Source: JAJRXK01 sp964593155 (lineage in GTDB: Bacteria > Krumholzibacteriota > Krumholzibacteriia > JAJRXK01). From it: a stretch of 24,947 nt of DNA. Of this stretch, positions 14,754 to 23,098 are shown in pieces. The stretch is taken from NCBI GenBank assembly GCA_964593155.1, contig CAZQHE010000058.1, forward strand, positions 1 to 24,947, given 5' to 3'. Each line of letters opens with the position of its first letter. Position 1 is the first letter of the stretch. Both the position numbers and the translations under genes were made by a program. The notes under the pieces were generated by a model. That model was not told the DNA's origin and searched no databases. It saw only the letters and a list, made by a program, of their open reading frames with translations.

Positions 14754-15353
14754 GTGGAGAAATCGACCTTCGCCAAGACTGCACTCGTGACCGTGGCCAT
14801 GGCCGCCGCACTGACCTTCAGCGTGATGGGCATCACCTATTCCACCGGACCGGGTAGCTGCACGTATCCCAGCACCGGCTCGATGGGCCAGAGCCAGCCC
14901 GGGACCGGAGGCTTCGCGATCGAAGTGACGAAGGACGGTGATCCGGTCACCGCCTACGCCCCCGGCTCGACGTACACCGTGACCCTGTCGGCGCCGACGG
15001 ACTACACCGGCTTCCTGCTCCAGTCCGTGGCCGGCGATCCGGGTGTTCCGAACGAGAACGGTGCCGGCGTGTTCACGAATCTCGGCGCGCAGTACCAGAA
15101 CGGCCCGTGCGCGGTCGAGGCATCCTCGGTCGGACACTCCCTGGCGCGGCGCAACGCACCCGTCGCCAGCGACAGCTTCGAATGGGTCGCCCCCGAGGCC
15201 GGCACCGGGCCCGTGACCTTCCACGGCGTCGGTGTCTACAGCCGTTTCGATTGGCACGGGCAGGAGACCCTGATCGTCACGACCCTGTCCGAAGGTGACG
15301 TCGTGGACACCGGAACCGAGAGCTGGTCGACCGTGAAGTCGCGCTACGACTGA
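14754..15353 (+). CDS. Exported Reeler-like domain protein
   Basis: The gene encodes a 199-residue protein with an N-terminal hydrophobic segment (about 8-27) acting as signal peptide or anchor, then one domain that resembles the Reeler (reelin N-terminal) fold. Supporting features are Cys36 in SCTYPSTG; strands FAIEVTKDG, Y-x-PG-STYTVTLSA; the hallmark TDYTGFLLQSVAGD (82-95); GVFTNLG; Cys119; GHSLARRNAPV; and SFEWVAPEAGTGPVTFHGVGV (141-161). Cys36 and Cys119 could form the domain's disulfide. In animals the domain occurs on secreted or membrane proteins; bacterial copies exist but are poorly studied. The GTG at 14754 is chosen because AGGAG lies 9-10 bases upstream and the hydrophobic segment follows. 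The methyltransferase gene follows after 35 bases. Confidence 0.75.
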   Translation: MEKSTFAKTALVTVAMAAALTFSVMGITYSTGPGSCTYPSTGSMGQSQPGTGGFAIEVTKDGDPVTAYAPGSTYTVTLSAPTDYTGFLLQSVAGDPGVPNENGAGVFTNLGAQYQNGPCAVEASSVGHSLARRNAPVASDSFEWVAPEAGTGPVTFHGVGVYSRFDWHGQETLIVTTLSEGDVVDTGTESWSTVKSRYD

Positions 15354-15388
15354 CCCGGCCGATCCCCCCTTCCCGGAGAGATCACACC

Positions 15389-16084
15389 GTGAACATCCGT
15401 CAGCTGATCCCCCTCGTCACGCTCGTCCTCGTGGCCCTCGTGGTCGCCACCGCCGGTGCCGACGCACCCGCCGACTCGCGTAACGAGAGCTACGTCGACC
15501 CGGATCTCGACATGCAGCGCATGCTGAGCCGGCTCGAGCGCGAGACCCGCGAGGTCTATTCGTTGCGCGACGAGATCGTCGAGGCCTCCGGCATTCGGTC
15601 CGGCGACGTGGTGGCCGACATCGGCGCCGGAACCGGGGCCTTCATGGACGAGTTGGTCGAGGCGGTGGGCGACGACGGCCACCTGTACGCCGTGGAGATC
15701 TCGATCCGCTTCGTCGAGTACCTGCGCGAGCGCGCGAACGAGGCCGGCCACGACAACGTGACCACCGTCTTCAGTTCCTACACCTCTGCAACCTTGCCGA
15801 CCGCGTCGGTCGATCGGATCATCACGATCGACACATACCACCATTTCGACGACTACGAGGCCATGCTGGCGTCGATGCGCGACGCCCTGGTGCCGGGCGG
15901 CGAGATGATCGTCGTCGACTTCGACCGGGTCGAGGGCAAGTCGCGCGAGTGGATCCTGAGCCACGTGCGCGACTCCAAGGAGGCCTTCCGGTCGGAGATC
16001 GAGGCCGCGGGCTTCGAATTCGTCGAAGAAGTGGAGATCGACGGCATGGTCGACAACTTCTTCCATCGTTATCGCCGTCCGTGA
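15389..16084 (+). CDS. Class I SAM-dependent methyltransferase with signal peptide
   Basis: The 231-residue protein carries a clear N-terminal signal peptide (hydrophobic 6-21, cleavage plausible after TAGA). A class I methyltransferase fold follows: motif I VVADIGAGTGAF (74-85), acidic AVEIS with Glu103 for the ribose of SAM, motif IV-like IITIDTYHHF (144-153) and the LVPGGEMIVVDFD strand (167-179). The fold looks complete and catalytically plausible, yet the signal peptide predicts export, where SAM is not known to be available. It starts at GTG 15389 with CGGAGAG upstream, 35 bases after the Reeler-like gene, and its TGA overlaps the GTG of the permease (GTGA). The three genes probably form an operon. 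The substrate is unknown. Confidence 0.88.
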   Translation: MNIRQLIPLVTLVLVALVVATAGADAPADSRNESYVDPDLDMQRMLSRLERETREVYSLRDEIVEASGIRSGDVVADIGAGTGAFMDELVEAVGDDGHLYAVEISIRFVEYLRERANEAGHDNVTTVFSSYTSATLPTASVDRIITIDTYHHFDDYEAMLASMRDALVPGGEMIVVDFDRVEGKSREWILSHVRDSKEAFRSEIEAAGFEFVEEVEIDGMVDNFFHRYRRP

Positions 16085-17382
16085 GCGAGGACGACAGGCG
16101 CCACTTCGGACCCACCACGCTGGCCGCGCTGGTGGTCGCGAACATGATCGGTGCCGGCGTCTTCACCACTTCCGGCTACGCGCTGGCCGACCTCGGCTCG
16201 CCGGCGCGCGTCCTGGCCGCCTGGGCGGTCGGCGGCGCGATCGCTCTGTGCGGGGCGATCGGCTACGGTGCTCTCTCACGACAGCTCACGCAGTCGGGCG
16301 GCGAGTACCTGTTCCTGTCGCGCGTGGTGCATCCGGTCGCGGGCTTCGTGGCCGGGTGGATCTCGTTGCTGGCGGGATTCACGGGCGCCATCGCCTTCGC
16401 GGCGCACGCCTTCGAGAGCTACGTCCGGCCGCAGGACGCCGCGATCGGCGAGCACCTGATCGCCATCGGTGCCGTGTTGCTGGCCGCGCTGTTGCACGGG
16501 ATCCGGGTGCGGCCGGGGGCGTGGACGCAGAACCTGATCGTGGGTCTCAAGCTGACGCTCCTGGTGGCGTTCGTCGGCGTCTGCGTGGCCCTGTGGATCG
16601 AAGGCGGAGCCGACTGGGCGCCCGGAACCCCTGCGCCCGGCCCCTTCTCGATCACCGTGTTCGCGAGTTCCCTGGTGTGGATCTCGCTCAGCTACTCGGG
16701 CTTCAACGCGGCGGTGTACGTGGCCGGCGAGGCCCGCGACCCCGCGCGCACGGTTCCGCGGGCCATGCTGCGCGCCACCGCTGCCGTGACCGTGGTCTAT
16801 CTCGCGCTGAACGCCGTCTTCGTCGGCTTCGCTCCGCACGAGGCCGTCTCCGGCCGCCCCGACGTGGCCTTCGCCGCCGCCCGTGCGCTGATGGGCGACA
16901 CGGGGGCCCAGGTGGTGCGGGCGGTCGTCGGATTGGCCCTGTTGAGTTCGGTGTCGTCGATGATCATGGCCGGTCCGCGGGTCTTCGCGCGCATGGCCGA
17001 CGACGGACTCTTCCCGGCCGCGCTGCGCTTCCGCGGAGAGGTTCCGACCATGGCGATCTGGGCACAGGCCGCGCTGGCCGTGCTCGTGATCGTGGTCTCG
17101 GATCTCGAGTCGCTGCTGTCGTACCTCGGACTCACCCTGTCGCTCTCGGCCGCGCTCACCGTGTCGGGCCTGTTCCTGCTGCGTCGGCGTCACGGGGCCG
17201 AACGCGTTCCGGTGACGGGTTCGATCGCGTTACCGGTGGTCTACGTGGTCGCGACGGTCGGACTGGGCGTGCTCGCGGCCTGGGAGAAGCCGTGGGAATG
17301 GGTGGCGGCGGTGGTGACGATCGCCAGCGGTGCGCTGGTCTACGCGCTGATCCGCCGCGGACGGACGCCGGCCTCGCGCTAG
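16081..17382 (+). CDS. APC family amino acid permease
   Basis: The gene encodes a 433-residue membrane protein with about 12 helices. TM1 contains the unwound APC signature ANMIGAGVFTTSGY (20-33), and TM6 contains SYSGFNAAVYVAGEARDPARTVPRAM, whose GE-x-RDP loop is a hallmark of the amino acid-polyamine-organocation family. It should import amino acids or related amines across the inner membrane. The GTG at 16081 overlaps the stop of the methyltransferase gene (GTGA), implying coupled translation. Its TAG overlaps the TAG of the convergent MarR gene within CTAG (17379-17382), so there is no room for a terminator. Confidence 0.93.
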   Translation: MSEDDRRHFGPTTLAALVVANMIGAGVFTTSGYALADLGSPARVLAAWAVGGAIALCGAIGYGALSRQLTQSGGEYLFLSRVVHPVAGFVAGWISLLAGFTGAIAFAAHAFESYVRPQDAAIGEHLIAIGAVLLAALLHGIRVRPGAWTQNLIVGLKLTLLVAFVGVCVALWIEGGADWAPGTPAPGPFSITVFASSLVWISLSYSGFNAAVYVAGEARDPARTVPRAMLRATAAVTVVYLALNAVFVGFAPHEAVSGRPDVAFAAARALMGDTGAQVVRAVVGLALLSSVSSMIMAGPRVFARMADDGLFPAALRFRGEVPTMAIWAQAALAVLVIVVSDLESLLSYLGLTLSLSAALTVSGLFLLRRRHGAERVPVTGSIALPVVYVVATVGLGVLAAWEKPWEWVAAVVTIASGALVYALIRRGRTPASR

Positions 17383-17840
17383 CCGGGGGTCTCGGGGGTC
17401 TGCACCCCCGCGCGGTCGAGGAGCTCGCGGAGGAGCCGGGCGAGCGTGTGCGCCTCGGTGTCGTCGAGCGCTCGGAGGGGAGCGTCGAGACGATCGCGAT
17501 CGGCCTCGATCCTCTCGAGGAGCCGGACGCCCGCCGGCGTGATCGTCACGTCGACCAGCCGGCGGTCGTCGCAGCAGGGCGCCTTCTCCACCAGGCCCTT
17601 GCTCACCAGTCGATCCACGAGCCGCGAGGCGTCCGACGCCGGATCGACCGCGCGCTCGCGGATCTGCAGGGTGCTCAGAGGGGCAGGCGCACTGCTCCGC
17701 AGGATGCCCAGGATCTCGTACTGCGGCGGCGTGAGTCCGAAGGGCTCGAGGACGTCCCGGAATTCGCCTCGGAGCCAGGCCGCCGCGCGCATCAGGTTCC
17801 GGCGCAGGTCCTTCCGGGCGTCGGTGTCCACGGTCGTCAC
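17379..17840 (-). CDS. MarR family transcriptional regulator
   Basis: The 153-residue winged-helix regulator has the MarR layout: PFGLTPPQYEILGILRSS (33-50), recognition helix region SDASRLVDRLVSKGLVEK (69-86), and the wing DDRRLVDVTITPAG (91-104). C-terminal dimerisation helices complete it. Two adjacent cysteines, Cys89 and Cys90, sit right at the start of the wing, where most MarR proteins have a residue pair before the DRR motif. That placement could make DNA binding redox- or metal-responsive. The GTG at 17840 overlaps the stop of the upstream AhpD-like gene (GTGA). It probably regulates its own operon through the intergenic palindromes at 18450-18469. Confidence 0.9.
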   Translation of the reverse strand: MTTVDTDARKDLRRNLMRAAAWLRGEFRDVLEPFGLTPPQYEILGILRSSAPAPLSTLQIRERAVDPASDASRLVDRLVSKGLVEKAPCCDDRRLVDVTITPAGVRLLERIEADRDRLDAPLRALDDTEAHTLARLLRELLDRAGVQTPETPG

Positions 17841-18388
17841 CGTGCTGCCGCCTCGAGGGCGGGCGCCTCGGGGAAGTCGATCGGGAAGTCGACGGCGTTG
17901 TGCATGTAGTTGCTGATGGTCTTCGCGCCGACCAGGGCCACCGCGTCGACGAACTGCCGCTGGTCGAAGCCGGCGTCGAAAAAGGCATCGGCGACCTCGT
18001 CGCTCACTTTGCCGCGGTTGCGGACGAGGTCGCGGGCGAGGTCGGAAAGGGCGCGCAGACGAGGGTCCTCGACGTCGCCCCGGCGGATCGCCACGGTGGT
18101 GGTCTGGTCGAGACCGGCCATCGTGCCGAGCATGGTGTGTGCGGCCAGGCAGTAGTCGCAGCCGTTCTCCTGCGAGGTGGCCAGGTGCAGTGCCTGCACC
18201 TCGGGCGGCTCCAGGCTCGATTCCTCGAGCGCCGGTTGGAACTGCAGGAGACCCTGCAGCGCCACCGGGGACAGCCCGAGGACGGCGTAGAGGTTCGGCA
18301 CCGTGCCGTACTTCTGCTGGATCTGGTCGAAGATCTCCTGGCTCGCGGCGGGAACCTGCTCGCGGGTGGGGACGTCGAATCGACTCAT
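17837..18388 (-). CDS. Carboxymuconolactone decarboxylase / AhpD-like protein
   Basis: The 183-residue protein has the CMD/AhpD core: ALHLATSQENGCDYCLAAH (67-84) with the redox CxxC (Cys77, Cys80) and His84, preceded by the family's NLYAVLGLSPVALQGLLQF helix pair. It ends FVDAVALVGAKTISNYMHNA. AhpD-like proteins with this motif act as thiol-disulfide alkylhydroperoxidases or related reductants in the cytoplasm. The ATG at 18388 is chosen because an upstream in-frame ATG at 18430 would place the conserved 11-bp leader repeat inside the gene. It is the first gene of a two-gene operon with MarR and divergent from the YtfJ-like gene. Confidence 0.9.
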   Translation of the reverse strand: MSRFDVPTREQVPAASQEIFDQIQQKYGTVPNLYAVLGLSPVALQGLLQFQPALEESSLEPPEVQALHLATSQENGCDYCLAAHTMLGTMAGLDQTTTVAIRRGDVEDPRLRALSDLARDLVRNRGKVSDEVADAFFDAGFDQRQFVDAVALVGAKTISNYMHNAVDFPIDFPEAPALEAAAR

Positions 18389-18402
18389 GGTGATCTCTCG
18401 CG

Positions 18403-18510
18403 TTTCGTTCGGGTCTCGTGTCGCTCTCACCCGGGCGTACGGCGGATCACCATCGATGGGACGCCATCGCTCGTGAACGAATCGTCACGTCGGGATCGCC
18501 CCGAACGAAA
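18403..18510. promoter_or_regulatory. Symmetric divergent control region with 11-bp inverted arms and a CCATCG operator
   Basis: TTTCGTTCGGG (18403-18413) and CCCGAACGAAA (18500-18510) are perfect inverted copies, lying 14 and 11 bases from the two divergent start codons. Thus both mRNAs would carry CCCGAACGAAA just before the ribosome binding region. Near the centre lies the palindrome CCATCGATGG (18450-18459), overlapping CGATGG-GACG-CCATCG (18454-18469), so three CCATCG half-sites are clustered. This is the likely MarR operator; binding is inferred. Confidence 0.6.
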
Positions 18511-18521
18511 GAGGCCGTGGA

Positions 18522-19058
18522 ATGCTGCGTCTGCCGTTGTTGCTGCTCCTGGTGTGCGCCGTCCCCGTCGGGGCCGGCGAGCTGCCCTGCGACGAGCGTC
18601 TGCCCGAGTTCGAACTCGAGGACCAGTTCGAGAACGACCGCACGCAGGACGACGTGCTGGGCACGGTCAGCGTGCTGATCTGGGCCGACCGCGACGGCCG
18701 CGAGTGGTCCGGCGACTGGCGCGAGATGCTCACGGCGGCCCTGCGCGGTCAGGTGGAGGGCGGTCTGGTGCAGATCCGCGACTGGGCCCACACCAAGGGC
18801 GCCCCCTTCTTCGTGAAGGGCCGCATCCGGGGCTCGTTCCCCGAAGAGACCGAGCGCTGGGCCGTGCTCGACTGGGACGGCGTGTTCGAAGAGCACTTCG
18901 AGCCGCGGGAGGAGCACGTGACGGTGTTCGTGTTCGACCGCGAGGGATGCCTCGTGGCGCGGGAAAGCGGCCAGGAAGTGGAGACCCGGAGCGTGGCCAC
19001 GCTGGCCGACGCCGCGCAGAAGGTCCTGGTGCGCGATCTCGAGCGCTCCGAGCACTGA
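18522..19058 (+). CDS. YtfJ-like exported thioredoxin-fold protein
   Basis: The 178-residue protein has a signal peptide (1-18, MLRLPLLLLLVCAVPVGA), then a thioredoxin-like domain. LPEFELEDQF opens it as in peroxiredoxin-type folds, followed by GTVSVLIWADRDGREWSGDW. The later segment ERWAVLDWDGVFEEHFEPR and VTVFVFDREGCLVARESGQ (130-148) match the layout of YtfJ-family periplasmic proteins as I know them. No CxxC redox motif is present, so it is not an ordinary thioredoxin. GAGG lies 7 bases before the ATG at 18522. It is transcribed away from the AhpD-MarR operon and shares its symmetric control region, suggesting a common redox-related regulon. The function of the family is unclear. Confidence 0.65.
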   Translation: MLRLPLLLLLVCAVPVGAGELPCDERLPEFELEDQFENDRTQDDVLGTVSVLIWADRDGREWSGDWREMLTAALRGQVEGGLVQIRDWAHTKGAPFFVKGRIRGSFPEETERWAVLDWDGVFEEHFEPREEHVTVFVFDREGCLVARESGQEVETRSVATLADAAQKVLVRDLERSEH

Positions 19059-19069
19059 ATTCCCGTTGC

Positions 19070-19098
19070 TTTTCCCGGAGCCGATCGCGGCCTATACT
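19070..19098 (+). promoter_or_regulatory. Candidate promoter of the second S9 peptidase gene
   Basis: TATACT (19093-19098) is a good -10 box, with weak TTTTCC (19070-19075) 17 bases upstream; TTGCTT at 19066 is closer to consensus but gives a 21-base spacer. The box lies 39 bases before the ATG at 19138. The sequence after it (CCCCTGCCGG) resembles that after the -10 box of the paralogous S9 gene. Confidence 0.45.
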
Positions 19099-19137
19099 CC
19101 CCTGCCGGTGCCCGTTCCCCGAGTCCCGATCGTGGTG

Positions 19138-21222
<2,085 letters not shown>

Positions 21223-21224
21223 GC

Positions 21225-22013
21225 GTGCGCTTCGATCCCGACCTCCTGGTCCGTGGCGACGACGTGGAGCGGGCGGCGCTGGCGCTGTTCGGCGCCCCGC
21301 TCCGCGAACGTCCGGCGCTGGGTCACGTGGCGGCCGTGTGGTCGCCCGACGACCGCCACCGCCACGTGCTGCGCATCGAGCCGCGCACCCCGCGCAGCGA
21401 CACCGATCGTTTCGTTCTCGGCCTGAGCCGCGCCCGCGCCGACGCGATCGTCACCACCGGCGCCATCCTTCGCGCCGAGCCCACGCTGCGCTTCGACCTG
21501 CAGGGCCCGGGTGCCGGCGCGCTCATGCGCTGGCGGGTGGACGTCCACGAACTCGGGCCGCCCACGGTGCTGATCCTCACCCGCGGCGCGCTCGACTTCG
21601 ACCACCCCGCACTGAAAGGGCCCGCCCGCGTGGTCCTCTACGTTCCCGACGATCGGGTGGACTTCGTGCGCAGGCAGCTGAAGTCCTTCCGCTGGATCAC
21701 CGTGTGCGGCGACGCGACGCCGACCCTGGAACGCGCGCTCGACTGGTTGCGCCGCGAACGTGCGTGCACGAGCATCTCGATCGAGGCCGGTCCGAGTACG
21801 GCGTCGCCGCTGTACGAGGGCGACGGCGCGGTCGACGAGTTGTTGCTGTCGCGGTGGACGGGACCGGAACCCGATCCGGACCTGATCGCCGGTGACCTGC
21901 CCGACGACACCACTCTGCACCGCACCATGGAGCGCGTGCACACCAGCCCGGTCGACGACGACGGCTGGGTGTTCGAGCGCTGGGTACGGCGCGAACGAGG
22001 AACGGAATCATGA
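21225..22013 (+). CDS. RibD C-terminal (DHFR-like) domain reductase
   Basis: The 262-residue protein resembles the reductase half of RibD, a dihydrofolate-reductase-like NADPH fold. It has LGLSRARADAIVTTGAILRAEPTL (65-88), VLILTRGALDFDHPAL, the strand RVVLYVPDD and the closing signature SISIEAGPSTASPLYEGDGAVDELLLS (183-209), where the EAGP-T motif binds nucleotide. It lacks the zinc deaminase half of RibD, so it may be a stand-alone reductase of riboflavin or a related pathway, or act on another substrate. The GTG at 21225 is two bases after the peptidase stop and uses GGAGGGG in the end of that gene. The last codon overlaps the YjbQ start (ATGA). Confidence 0.8.
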   Translation: MRFDPDLLVRGDDVERAALALFGAPLRERPALGHVAAVWSPDDRHRHVLRIEPRTPRSDTDRFVLGLSRARADAIVTTGAILRAEPTLRFDLQGPGAGALMRWRVDVHELGPPTVLILTRGALDFDHPALKGPARVVLYVPDDRVDFVRRQLKSFRWITVCGDATPTLERALDWLRRERACTSISIEAGPSTASPLYEGDGAVDELLLSRWTGPEPDPDLIAGDLPDDTTLHRTMERVHTSPVDDDGWVFERWVRRERGTES

Positions 22014-22429
22014 AGCAGTACACCCACGAATTCACCGTCCGGACTGGTGGTCCCGGTGCCCACGAGTTCACGCACGACGTGGTCGACTGGGTGCGCTCGT
22101 GTGGGATCGAAGAAGGGCTGTTGACGCTGCACGGCCGGCACACCTCGGCCTCGTTGTTGATCATGGAGAACGCCGATCCCGAGGTGCTGCGCGACCTCGA
22201 GCGCTGGATGCGCCGGGCCGTCCCGCCGGGCGATCCGCTCTTCCAGCACACCGCCGAGGGTCCCGACGACATGCCCGCGCACGTGCGGACGGCATTGACC
22301 CCGATCTCGTTGTCGATCCCCGTGCTCGACGGCCGTCCGGCGCTGGGGACGTGGCAGGGTGTCTTCGTCTACGAGCACCGCGACCACGGGCATCGGCGGC
22401 GGGTGGCGGCGCATCTCTCGGGTGCGTAG
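22010..22429 (+). CDS. YjbQ family protein (UPF0047)
   Basis: The 139-residue protein has the near-complete UPF0047 pattern: GLLTLHGRHTSASLLIMEN (36-54), AEGPDDMPAHVRTAL (82-96), and GRPALGTWQGVFVYEHRDHG (108-127). Conserved His44 and His91 and the acidic pair Asp86-Asp87 lie in the trimer's putative active site. Some family members show weak thiamine-phosphate synthase activity, and this gives the usual annotation; the true role is unsettled. The length is typical. ATGA overlap with the upstream reductase gene (22010-22013) implies coupled translation, so the two may work in one vitamin- or cofactor-related step. Confidence 0.92.
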   Translation: MKQYTHEFTVRTGGPGAHEFTHDVVDWVRSCGIEEGLLTLHGRHTSASLLIMENADPEVLRDLERWMRRAVPPGDPLFQHTAEGPDDMPAHVRTALTPISLSIPVLDGRPALGTWQGVFVYEHRDHGHRRRVAAHLSGA

Positions 22430-22491
22430 TCGTTTGCCGATCAGGCGGCGCCCGGGCCGCGATCCACCCCTGTCCCCGCCCTGGAGTTCCC

Positions 22492-23017
22492 ATGAAACCC
22501 GCCGTCAAACGGACCTTGATCGGCCTCGGTGTCGTCCTCGTCGGGGCGCAGTTCTTCCGCCCCGACCGACCGAATCCCCCCGTCGATCCGCAGCAGACGC
22601 TCGAGGCCAACCTGCAGGTGCCCGACGACGTGCTGTCGTTGATCGAGCGCTCCTGCGGTGACTGCCACACCCACGGGACCGACTGGCCCTGGTACAGCAA
22701 CGTCGCCCCGGCGTCGTGGCTGGTCGCCCGCCACGCCACCCACGGACGCGACTACGTGAACTTCGACCGTTGGGGCGAGCTCACGAAGTACGAAGCCCAG
22801 GACACCCTCGACGAGATCGCCGAGGTCGTCGAGTCGGGGGNNNNNNNNNNTGCCGCTTCCCGTGTACCTGCCGCTGCACCCCGAGGCGCAGATGATCCAG
22901 CAGGAGCGGGAGCGCCTGGTGGCGTGGGCGACGGAGACCCGCAACGCGTTGCGCGCCGAGATCGACGGCAGCGCGGCCGCGGAATCCGACGACGAGCACG
23001 CCGGCCACGACCACTGA
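22492..23017 (+). CDS. Heme-binding domain protein, interrupted by an N gap
   Basis: An N-terminal hydrophobic segment (8-21) serves as membrane anchor or signal, followed by a c-type heme site CGDCHTH (Cys55, Cys58, His59), then THGTDWPWYSNVAPASW and HATHGRDYVNFDRWGE (81-96). This is the layout of the small heme-binding domain family common in FCB-group bacteria. After VVESG the sequence becomes N (22841-22850), then resumes LPVYLPLHPEAQMIQQERERLVAW, a family-typical C-terminus, with a His-rich end (HAGHDH) and a TGA at 23015-23017. The downstream frame is shifted by one relative to the N count, so the gap length is not real. GGAG lies 6 bases before the ATG. The protein probably acts in periplasmic electron transfer. 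Confidence 0.85.
22841..22850. other. Assembly gap of 10 N
   Basis: Ten Ns interrupt the heme-binding gene. Keeping both halves in frame needs a gap divisible by three. Only three bases are needed to restore the family-typical SGEMPLP reading. Confidence 0.9.
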
Positions 23018-23041
23018 CCACGACCATCGAGCCGGTACGAA

Positions 23042-23074
23042 CGAAGGCCGCCCCGAGGACAGGGGCGGCCTTCG
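23042..23074. terminator. Bidirectional terminator hairpin
   Basis: CGAAGGCCGCCCC (23042-23054) and GGGGCGGCCTTCG (23062-23074) form a perfect 13-bp stem with a 7-base loop. It sits between the convergent stops at 23017 and 23099, and is the strongest hairpin in the window. It has no T-run. Confidence 0.8.
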
Positions 23075-23098
23075 CGCGCTGCGGCTCCGAGGACGGAA

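Noticed and set aside
13233..15257. 674-codon minus-strand open frame across YiiX, ParA and Reeler genes
   Set aside because: It crosses genes on both strands and includes intergenic promoter DNA; no coherent protein features.
17379..17382. Possible assembly error where permease and MarR genes overlap
   Set aside because: The two stop codons simply share CTAG; both proteins end normally, so this is a compact convergent junction.
22851..23017. Frameshift mutation in the heme-binding protein
   Set aside because: The shift comes from the arbitrary N count; both halves read as one family protein when the gap is a multiple of three.
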